Positions 15,855-21,745 of a DNA stretch of 35,235 nucleotides are shown here, one piece after another. Both the position numbers and the translations under genes were made by a program. The stretch is from positions 1-35,235 of the forward strand of contig NZ_LABX01000181.1 of NCBI RefSeq assembly GCF_001043915.1. The letters run 5' to 3'. The notes beneath the pieces were generated by a model. It did not search any database. It was not told where the DNA came from and worked only from the letters and a program-made list of their open reading frames with translations. Numbering within the stretch: the first letter of the stretch is position 1; every line of letters starts with the position of its first letter. Source of the DNA: Methylobacterium aquaticum. GTDB lineage: Bacteria > Pseudomonadota > Alphaproteobacteria > Rhizobiales > Beijerinckiaceae.

Positions 15855-16274
15855 TCAATCGTCCCGATAGACCCGCTCCCGGCGCTCGTGGCGCTCCTGC
15901 GCCTCCAGCGACAGCGTGGCGATCGGGCGGGCTTCGAGCCGCTTGAGGGAGATCGGCTCGCCGGTCTCCTCGCAATAGCCGTAGGAGCCATCCTCGATCC
16001 GGGACAGGGCGGCGTCGATCTTGGCGATCAGCTTGCGCTGCCGGTCGCGGGCCCGGAGTTCGATCGCCCGGTCGGTCTCCGACGAGGCGCGGTCGGTCAG
16101 GTCGGGATGGTTCTCGTTCTCGCTCTGCAACGCCACCAGGGTGTCCTGGGCTTCGCGCAGAATGTCTTGCTTCCAACTCTGGAGCTTGCGGCGAAAATAC
16201 TCCCGCTGACGCTCGTTCATGAAGGGCTCGGCGTCATTGGGGGCATAGCCCTCCTCGATCACGACCTTCGCCAT
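15855..16274 (-). CDS. dksA: RNA polymerase-binding transcription factor DksA (single-cysteine type)
   Basis: This 139-aa protein binds RNA polymerase through its secondary channel and works with ppGpp to tune transcription. The coiled-coil arm runs over about residues 20-90 with the tip motif DLTDRA (Asp58, Asp61, Ala63). The zinc-finger region begins YGYCEETGEPI (Cys101). The other three zinc positions of the classic CX2C-X17-CX2C are Thr104, Ser122 and Ala125, so ordinary zinc binding is unlikely. Such reduced-cysteine DksA proteins are known in alphaproteobacteria. The start is chosen at MAKVVIEEGY, where GAGGGG precedes the ATG. Upstream in-frame codons lack a site and cross the likely promoter. 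Confidence 0.92.
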   Translation of the reverse strand: MAKVVIEEGYAPNDAEPFMNERQREYFRRKLQSWKQDILREAQDTLVALQSENENHPDLTDRASSETDRAIELRARDRQRKLIAKIDAALSRIEDGSYGYCEETGEPISLKRLEARPIATLSLEAQERHERRERVYRDD

Positions 16275-16344
16275 CGCGCCCCTCGGAAAACCGCTGTTGT
16301 CCTGGCCGCAGCCGACATCATGGCCACGACCCACTTGGCGCAGC

Positions 16345-16373
16345 CCTATAATAGAGGCTGCACGACACCACAA
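16345..16373 (-). promoter_or_regulatory. Candidate sigma-70-type promoter of dksA
   Basis: On the minus strand TTGTGG (16373-16368) and TATAGG (16350-16345) are 17 bases apart and 70-100 bases before the dksA ATG. The -10 lies within the hairpin GCAGCC-N10-GGCTGC (16340-16361). The AT content here stands out from its surroundings. Confidence 0.35.
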
Positions 16374-16433
16374 TGTCTCTCCGCGCCACGCAAGGACCGG
16401 ACCAGGGAACGGCGACGTTCTGCTGCAATCGTG

Positions 16434-17459
16434 TCACGGTCGCGGCGCATCTGCGCCGCCGGCCCCTGCATCCCGCAGGGCGGCGGCGATCTCCGCCTCC
16501 AGCAGGCGGGCGAGGGGCTTGCGGTAATGGCTGGCATCGAAGAACAGGCGCGGCTCGTGCAGCTCGGGCCGGTCGCCGGACCAGTCGACGACACGGCCGC
16601 GGGGCGCCACCGCGGCGGTGAGCGCGGCGCGGCAGGCCCGCGCCGCCGCGGCGCGGGGCGTGCCGGGCCGGGCCTGCGTCGGGGCGAAGACCGGCGGGAA
16701 CACCAGGACCAGCGCCGTGTCCGACGGCAGGCGCTCGACCAGGGCGCGCAGGCGGGCGGCGGCCGGGAAATCGGGCCCGCCCTGTCCCGGATCGGGATCG
16801 CCGGGAGCGGGCCGGCTACGGGCCGCGATCCGCTCGGGCATGTCGGGATCGCCGAGCGTCAGGTAGTTCGGCTCGTAGTCCCAGTAGCCGTCCGGGGTCG
16901 CCCGGCGCGGGGTGGCCTGCATCGCCCAGCCGATGCGGTTGACGGTCTCGTCCATGACCCGCAGGCGCAGGAGGCCGCGCAGATAGGTTGCCCAGTCCTC
17001 GGCGAGCAGCCAGGTCGGAAAGGGCTGCGTCGGCGGCAAGGCCGGGTCGCCGGTGCACCAGAAAGAATCGGCGGCGATCACCAGGGCCTGCGCCCGGGGA
17101 TGGTGGCGCAGGAAGTAATCGGCGACGAGAAGCTGCTCGCCCGGACCGGTGCCCGGCACCGAGAGCTGGACGAACGGGATCCCGGTGGCGGCGCGCAGAT
17201 TGGCCGGCGCGACGAGCTGGATGTGGGAGTTGCCGATGATCGCCGCCGTGAAGGCCGGATCGCGCCCCCGGCTCGCCGCGGCGGTGCGGGGCCCCTGCGG
17301 GCGCACGCCATCGCGGGCCAGCAGCCGCGGCCGGCCGGTGTCGTAGGGGTCGACCGCGAGCGCCAGGGTGAGGACACCGACCATCAGCAGGGCCGCCGCC
17401 ACGACGAGGCGGATGGAGAAGAGCCGCCATGCGGCCTCGGTCGCGGGATCGGCGCGCAT
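16434..17459 (-). CDS. Membrane-anchored SGNH-fold protein (AlgX/AlgJ/DltD-like)
   Basis: This 341-aa protein has an N-terminal membrane anchor at about residues 17-36 (LVVAAALLMVGVLTLALAV) and a periplasmic SGNH-type domain. Visible motifs are IIGNSH with Ser78 as candidate nucleophile, LSVPGTGPGEQL, and FFDASHY near residue 308 with the Asp-x-x-His pair (Asp308, His311). This pattern fits proteins that attach or remove O-acetyl groups on exopolysaccharides. No partner MBOAT acyltransferase is adjacent, so the substrate is unknown. The start at MRADP is preferred over a Met 11 codons upstream because it gives a compact anchor. It follows AT-richer DNA and a repeat, so it probably has its own promoter. 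Confidence 0.65.
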   Translation of the reverse strand: MRADPATEAAWRLFSIRLVVAAALLMVGVLTLALAVDPYDTGRPRLLARDGVRPQGPRTAAASRGRDPAFTAAIIGNSHIQLVAPANLRAATGIPFVQLSVPGTGPGEQLLVADYFLRHHPRAQALVIAADSFWCTGDPALPPTQPFPTWLLAEDWATYLRGLLRLRVMDETVNRIGWAMQATPRRATPDGYWDYEPNYLTLGDPDMPERIAARSRPAPGDPDPGQGGPDFPAAARLRALVERLPSDTALVLVFPPVFAPTQARPGTPRAAAARACRAALTAAVAPRGRVVDWSGDRPELHEPRLFFDASHYRKPLARLLEAEIAAALRDAGAGGADAPRP

Positions 17460-17604
17460 CGGATCGGCCCCCTCAATGACATTGATGTGCATTACGAATA
17501 CCGACTGTGTGCGCTAACTCATTAGGATGCATGAGATTTCTACATATTACTCAAGGTAAGTTGACGTGTGCCGTCAGGTCCACACGATGCGCGTAGTCTG
17601 GACC

Positions 17605-17709
17605 TAGAGCGCTTCACGATTGCGTTGCAATCGCGAAGCTTCTCTAGCTCTTTGATTGTGCCGCATTTTCTACGACGAACCGGTATCCACTTCGTCGGAA
17701 AATGCTCTA
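17605..17709 (+). repeat. 105-bp TA-flanked dispersed repeat, copy 2
   Basis: It starts TAGAGCGCTTCACG and ends GGAAAATGCTCTA. The ends are inverted (TAGAGC/GCTCTA) with TA on both sides, as left by TA-targeting elements such as the IS630/Tc1-mariner group. It lies 71 bases before an IS630 transposase fragment. Confidence 0.88.
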
Positions 17710-17780
17710 ACGTTCTGCGACGAATGGTGTAGAGGCGTCACCTGCCCTGGCATGCGCCGCGGCGTCGTCCCCTGCCTGCG

Positions 17781-17963
17781 GTGACGCTGAGCCCGGCTGA
17801 GCGTGAGGCCCTGGAGCAATGGCCCGGGCGCCGCAAGACCGCGCAACGCTTGGGCACCGGGGCCCGCATCCTGCTGCTGGCCGATGAGGGCGCCTCCAAC
17901 AAAGCCATCACGGCCGACCCTGCCCTCGATCCGGCCACCATGAGCCAGTGGCGCAAGCGCTTG
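17781..17963 (+). pseudogene. IS630-family transposase N-terminal fragment
   Basis: About 61 codons from GTG 17781 read as the helix-turn-helix start of an IS630-type transposase: LSPAEREALEQW, RRKTAQRLGTGARILLLADE, GASNKAI, and ATMSQWRKR. Similarity stops at the shared GCAAGCGCTTGC, where opposite-strand group II intron protein sequence begins. The catalytic DDE domain is missing, so this is a dead remnant. Confidence 0.7.
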
Positions 17964-18349
17964 CTCATGATCGCTGTGTGCAGCGACGGCAGCGCCTGGT
18001 GCGGGTTTCGCCCTGGCCGGAAACCGTTGGAGCCTCCGAGGCAGTCGGCCTCGTCGGCGGCGCTCAGAACCTCGGCGTGCCGGCCCTGGACAATCTTGTC
18101 CTCCAGGGCCGGCACGCCGAGAGGCCGGCGCCCGCCGTCAGCCTTCGGGATGAAGACGCGCCGAACCGGATCAAGCCGGTCGCGCCCCGTATGGACCCTC
18201 GCGCATAGGTCCTGGAGATTGGTCTTCAGGTCGCGCGCGTCGTCATCCACCGTGATTCGCGCCTCGGCTTCGAGCCGGTCGACGAGATCGTGCGGGCCCA
18301 TCGGTCGAGCCTCGGATTCATGAGTGTCGGCAGCACGTTGGCGGATCAT
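17954..18349 (-). pseudogene. Group II intron reverse-transcriptase fragment
   Basis: The minus strand encodes the RT0-RT2 part of a group II intron maturase: LKTNLQDLCARVHTGRDR, PVRRVFIPKADGGRRPLGVP, ALEDKIVQ, GFRPGRNPHQAL and HTAIMSKR. Residues after ALEDKIVQ are altered from the usual pattern and the catalytic YADD region is absent. It is joined tail-in to the IS630 fragment. The intron RNA domains V/VI are not seen, so it cannot be mobile. Confidence 0.75.
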
Positions 18350-18615
18350 TTTCGGCCGTTAAGATTGGTTTTTCTCAAGGATTTTTCAGTCGGCTTGACG
18401 ATTTTCGTCAATATTTTTCGCCGTCGCCTTGCCCTCCCGCAAATTTTCGCTTAGGAATGATACATCGATTGTTGGCCTGATTACCGAGCCTCTCCGCCGC
18501 GTTTTCGTCGGCGCATGCTCTGCCACTCGCTCCAAATCCGTCGATTGATTCGAGCCTTGGCGCTGCCGACAGCGTGCCGAGCTCCACCCTACGCTTGCAG
18601 ATCATGGATACGACA
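18350..18615 (+). promoter_or_regulatory. Long AT-richer leader of the cold-shock gene
   Basis: No gene is seen in these 266 bases. Base composition is clearly less GC-rich than the surroundings, with several T-runs. A 6-bp hairpin TTGACG-ATTTT-CGTCAA (18395-18411) is followed by TATTTTT and may end transcription from the left or form part of a structured leader. Cold-shock genes often have long structured 5' leaders that act as temperature switches. No clear promoter was found. Confidence 0.4.
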
Positions 18616-18825
18616 ATGACTATCGGCACCGTGAAGTGGTTTAACGTCCAGAAGGGTTTCGGCTTCATCCAACCGGATGACGGCGGCAAGGACGTGTTCG
18701 TGCACATCTCCGCCGTCGAGCGGTCGGGCATGCAGTCTCTCTCGGAAGGACAGAAGATCTCCTACGAGATGGAGACCGACCGGCGCAGCGGCAAGCAGTC
18801 CGCCGGCAACCTGCGCGCCGCGTAA
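18616..18825 (+). CDS. Cold-shock domain protein (CspA family)
   Basis: This 69-aa single-domain OB-fold protein binds single-stranded RNA/DNA and keeps RNA unfolded at low temperature or during stress. Both nucleic-acid motifs are present: KGFGFIQP (RNP1) and VFVHISAVE (RNP2). It ends with SGKQSAGNLRAA, typical of alphaproteobacterial CspA. The start at MTIGTVKWF matches the family's usual N-terminus, with GGAT 6 bases before it. An ATG four codons upstream is possible. An 11-bp hairpin closes the gene. Confidence 0.93.
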   Translation: MTIGTVKWFNVQKGFGFIQPDDGGKDVFVHISAVERSGMQSLSEGQKISYEMETDRRSGKQSAGNLRAA

Positions 18826-18839
18826 CGGCCCGACGCTCC

Positions 18840-18867
18840 GGGATGCGGATACCCTCATCCGCATCCC
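18840..18867 (+). terminator. Terminator hairpin after the cold-shock gene
   Basis: The 11-bp perfect stem GGGATGCGGAT/ATCCGCATCCC with loop ACCCTC begins 14 bases after the stop codon. The exit side is CCGCCC, without a T-run. Confidence 0.65.
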
Positions 18868-18914
18868 CCGCCCTGCGCCGCGGCGCGGGCCCGATCTCCA
18901 ACGGATAATCTTGA

Positions 18915-19136
18915 GTGCATTTTACCTTCATTTCGCAGTCTCCGTCTCCGGCCCAGGCGATCGAGCCGCCCACCTTCCAGGTGCGGCAGATCTGGCAGCA
19001 GGTCGAGGATGAGAGCCGCGAGGTCAGCCATCTGATCGACCGGACCTACCGCTATCACTCGGTCCGGGAGCTGCATTGGCACCTCGCCGACCGGTTCTCC
19101 CGCCCGATCCACTCCCTCGCGTTGCGGCAGGTTTGA
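18915..19136 (+). CDS. Hypothetical 73-aa protein
   Basis: This possible gene starts at GTG (MHFTFISQSPSPAQA) and ends LADRFSRPIHSLALRQV. The middle (RQIWQQVEDESREVSHLIDR) looks like an amphipathic helix, and codon choice resembles real genes in the area. There is no good ribosome site before the GTG. The next gene begins 4 bases after its stop, which suggests an operon with the DUF6481 gene. Not recognised. Confidence 0.5.
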   Translation: MHFTFISQSPSPAQAIEPPTFQVRQIWQQVEDESREVSHLIDRTYRYHSVRELHWHLADRFSRPIHSLALRQV

Positions 19137-19139
19137 GCG

Positions 19140-19523
19140 ATGGGCAAGTTCAAGGACGCGCCCCTCGGCGACCGGCTGGGCTCGGCCCAGGCCGCCCGGC
19201 AGGCCACCCTCGCCCGGTTCCAGGCGCGGACCACCGACCCCGACCCGGCCCTCGCGGCCCGGCGTGCCGCGCGGCAGGCCGTCGCCGCGGCGCGGACCAC
19301 CCGTCTGGCCGAGCGCGAGACCGAGCGGGCCGAGCGCGAAGCCGCGCGGATTGCCCTGGAAGCCGAGACCGAGGCCGAACAGGCCCGCCTGCGGGAGATC
19401 GCCGCCGCTGCGGAGATGGAGCGCGCCGCCGAGGCCGCCCGCGAGGCCGAGACGCGGCAGGCCGAGCAGAAGGCCGCACGCGATGCCCGCTACGCCGCCC
19501 GCAAGGCGCGCCAGCGGAGCTGA
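19140..19523 (+). CDS. DUF6481-type Ala/Glu/Arg-rich helical protein
   Basis: This 127-aa protein starts MGKFKDAPLGDRLGSAQAAR, like the DUF6481 family (short FKD..DR motif, then a long charged helix). From residue 40 onward it is an almost continuous Ala/Glu/Arg helix that could form a coiled coil or bind nucleic acid (QAEQKAARDARYAARKARQ). No transmembrane or signal sequence is present. GGCAGG lies upstream of the ATG. The nearby cold-shock gene suggests a stress role by association only. Confidence 0.65.
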   Translation: MGKFKDAPLGDRLGSAQAARQATLARFQARTTDPDPALAARRAARQAVAAARTTRLAERETERAEREAARIALEAETEAEQARLREIAAAAEMERAAEAAREAETRQAEQKAARDARYAARKARQRS

Positions 19524-19560
19524 TCGTCCCACAGGGACCGACAATCGGAAGGATGGGTCG

Positions 19561-19758
19561 ATGAGCTATAAGTTCAAGCTGCACCAGCGCGTGCGGATGG
19601 TGCGGTCCGGCTCGTCGGACAGCCATGCCAGCGACATGGATGCGTTCGAGGTCGTGCGCCTGATGCCTGAGGATCGCAGCGGGGAAGCCGCCTATCGCAT
19701 CCGGTCACGGATGGGCGAGCGCGCGGTCCGGGAAAGCGAGATCGTCGCCCTCCCGTGA
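19561..19758 (+). CDS. Small conserved-looking 65-aa protein
   Basis: The product begins MSYKFKLHQRVRMVRSGSSD and ends RIRSRMGERAVRESEIVALP. It reads like a small beta-barrel domain with a short loop (FEVVRLMPEDRSGEAAYRI). I recall similar short proteins in Methylobacterium annotations, but the function is unknown. GGAAGGA precedes the ATG. It is 37 bases after the DUF6481 gene and may share its transcript. Confidence 0.65.
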   Translation: MSYKFKLHQRVRMVRSGSSDSHASDMDAFEVVRLMPEDRSGEAAYRIRSRMGERAVRESEIVALP

Positions 19759-19799
19759 TCCCGCAGGAGGCCCGCCGATGCGGCGGGAATTGGCGGGCG

Positions 19800-20042
19800 T
19801 TACTTGCAGCCTTGTGGATGGTCTTGGAATTGTCCAAGCCGTCCGCCTTGTGAACGATCTTTGAACCGCAAACGACGGCTGCCGGTGGTGGTGTCCCGGT
19901 GCTCGACGACACCCTCGCCATGCTCGACCGCGATGCCCGGCGCCTGGTCGCGATAGATCACCGTGGTCTCTTCGGCCATCGCCGAGTCCGAGCGCCTGGC
20001 CAGGATGATCGCCGCCGCGCCGGCAGTGAAAACGGTCCGCAT
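19800..20042 (-). pseudogene. Frameshifted small periplasmic protein
   Basis: From ATG 20042 the frame gives a signal-like start (MRTVFTAGAAAIILARRSDS), then AEETTVIYRDQAPGI and VVEHRDTTTG. From about 19875 the meaningful continuation appears in another frame, reading CGSKIVHKADGLDNSKTIHK, a repetitive K-T/I-V/I-H-K pattern. The original frame instead yields SRRLRFKDRSQGG. This is best explained by a one-base indel between the two parts. GAGAAG lies before the start. An intact but divergent 80-aa protein is the alternative. Confidence 0.5.
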
Positions 20043-20360
20043 CGGCGTTCTTCTCACATGATATATTGGCCCGACACCGTCCGCACCGGCAGGCAGGATC
20101 CGGCTTTCCGGAATGGATCCATGCACCGAGTGCACGGACAAAAGTGTCGTCTTCGCACGAAGCCTGACCGACACCGCTGCATTGCGTCGCGGCTTAGGGG
20201 ATAGACCTTCTGACCGCGGGAGAGGCGGCCTGCTCCCTCCCGGCGGCAGCGCCCTCGTGCGGGGACCCCGGCCATCGTCCCGCACACCTCTCCATTCGAC
20301 GACGCTGACGTCCGGCCCCCGCGCGGGCGCGCCCGGTGCAGGGGCGTCCTGCGGCCAGGA
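20043..20360. other. Intergenic region, no gene seen
   Basis: These 318 bases lie between two minus-strand genes. The only structure noted is a 7-bp stem GTGCGGG/CCCGCAC (20257-20263 with 20279-20285) below the end of the DUF1624 gene, which may mark the 3' end of the riboswitch operon. The part near 20043 should hold the promoter of the small gene to the left; no clear motif was found. Confidence 0.45.
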
Positions 20361-21506
20361 TCAGAGATAGCTCAGCACCGGATGCCGCCTCTGCCGCTTC
20401 AGCCCGACCATCCAGCGGCAGGCCAGGAAGAGGGGCGGCCCGAGCACCAGCGCGACCAGCCAGAGCTGTCCCGGCGAGCCGAGTTCGACCTTGCCGGAGG
20501 CTCCAGTCAGGCCGGCCGCGAGGGCGAGGTCGTAGAGCCCGCGCAAGAGCCAGAGATGGGCAAGATAGAAGAACAGCGGCGCGCCACCGAAGACCCGGAG
20601 CCAGGCGAGGCGGCCGGCCGGCAGCGCCTCGCACAGCGCAAGGAGGCAGAGCCCGAGCCCCAGCGTCAGCAGCAGGAAATCGGCCGAGGGCGGGTACTTG
20701 GTGAGGTTCAGGAATGACAGGATCGTCGCCCCGAGGGTCGGGCCGGCCTGCCAGGGCGTCGGGTCGCCGTAGCCGTTGAGCCCCCGCAGCACCAGGAACC
20801 CCGCCAGCGCCGCCGCCCCGAGGGCGAGGAGCCGGCGGCGCCGGACCGCGGGATCGCGGGCGAACCAGGGGCCGAGGACATAGCCCGCCGCCGCGACGCC
20901 GATCCAGGGCAGCACCGGATAGGAGGTGCGGGCGACGCCCCAGGGCAGGGTGAGCAGCCCGCGCTGATGCAGGATCGACCACAGGGTATAGCCGGCCTGG
21001 TCGGGCGCGAGCACGATCCCGTCGAGCAGGTTGTGCCCGAGCATGATCAGACACGCCACCGCTGCAAGCGCAGGACGCGGCAGCCACACGAGCCCGGCCA
21101 GCGCGATCATGGCGAGGCCAATCGCCCAGATCACCTGAAGATAGAGGACCGGCGGCAGGATACGTCCGGTCCAGGCAAGGTTCACCAGGGTGAGTTCGAG
21201 CAGGACCAGGAACAGGCCGCGGGTGAGGAGGAAGCGCGACGCCGCCCGGGTGCCGTTCCGGCCGGCATAGAGGCACGCCGAGAGCCCGGCGAGCAGGAGG
21301 AAGACCGGCGCGCAGAGATGCGAGGTCAGCCGCGTCAGCGCCAGGGCCGGGGCGGTGACGCCCAGATCCATCGGATCGCGGAGCTGGGCGTGGACGTAGA
21401 AGATGTCCCGGACATGGTCGACCAGCATCAGCAGCATGACGACGCCGCGCAGGGCATCGATCGCGCCGATGCGGGCATCCGGCGCAGGAGCGCCCGTCGC
21501 CGTCAC
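20361..21506 (-). CDS. DUF1624 / HGSNAT-like multi-span membrane acyltransferase
   Basis: This 381-aa membrane protein has about nine or ten spans. The N-terminal block RIGAIDALRGVVMLLMLVDH with VRDIFY is the hallmark of the heparan-alpha-glucosaminide N-acetyltransferase catalytic family (DUF1624), thought to move acyl groups across or at the membrane. It starts at GTG, with a GTGA overlap onto the stop of the 80-aa gene, and is therefore the third member of the riboswitch-led operon. The substrate is unknown. Presence in a B12-regulated unit suggests a link to corrinoid or envelope metabolism, but only by context. Confidence 0.8.
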   Translation of the reverse strand: MTATGAPAPDARIGAIDALRGVVMLLMLVDHVRDIFYVHAQLRDPMDLGVTAPALALTRLTSHLCAPVFLLLAGLSACLYAGRNGTRAASRFLLTRGLFLVLLELTLVNLAWTGRILPPVLYLQVIWAIGLAMIALAGLVWLPRPALAAVACLIMLGHNLLDGIVLAPDQAGYTLWSILHQRGLLTLPWGVARTSYPVLPWIGVAAAGYVLGPWFARDPAVRRRRLLALGAAALAGFLVLRGLNGYGDPTPWQAGPTLGATILSFLNLTKYPPSADFLLLTLGLGLCLLALCEALPAGRLAWLRVFGGAPLFFYLAHLWLLRGLYDLALAAGLTGASGKVELGSPGQLWLVALVLGPPLFLACRWMVGLKRQRRHPVLSYL

Positions 21507-21745
21507 GAAGCCGTCTCGGCGGCAAGCCGCGAGAGGAGCCGGCGCACGTCCGGCGGCGTCCAGACGCGGCCGCCGCGGGGCTTTCGCACCCCGCGCCGGG
21601 TCAGGGAGGCGGCGATTCCCTCGGGAGTCCCGCCGGCCTCGACGGCGATGGCGGCCAGCACCGGCGCGAGGTCGCGGCGGTAGCGCCGGGCGCGGGCGGT
21701 GGCGGCATCGCGGCCGGCATCGCCCTTGCGGAGGAGCGCCGCCAT
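21503..21745 (-). CDS. 80-aa protein of unknown function in the riboswitch operon
   Basis: This basic protein starts MAALLRKGDAGRDAATARAR and ends RRLLSRLAAETAS. Residues of about 39-72 (GGTPEGIAASLTRRGV, RKPRGG, WTPPDVRRLL) resemble the small helical segment found near the end of the recombinase domain in serine recombinases, which contacts DNA. No catalytic domain is present. Its ATG shares a base with the TonB receptor stop, and its stop overlaps the next GTG, so it is translated as part of a coupled unit. It may be a small DNA-binding or regulatory protein; it is not identified. Confidence 0.65.
   Translation of the reverse strand: MAALLRKGDAGRDAATARARRYRRDLAPVLAAIAVEAGGTPEGIAASLTRRGVRKPRGGRVWTPPDVRRLLSRLAAETAS

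Noticed and set aside
17577..17604. Inverted GGTCC...GGACC as a possible insertion-sequence end
   Set aside because: The arms are only 5 bases and there is no matching partner end or target duplication.
17738..17950. Continuation of the minus-strand reverse-transcriptase frame past the junction
   Set aside because: Beyond IMSKR the frame is simply antisense to the IS630 fragment and has no RT motifs.
18395..18418. TTGACG as a -35 box for the cold-shock gene
   Set aside because: It is one arm of a perfect small hairpin, and no acceptable -10 lies 16-18 bases downstream.
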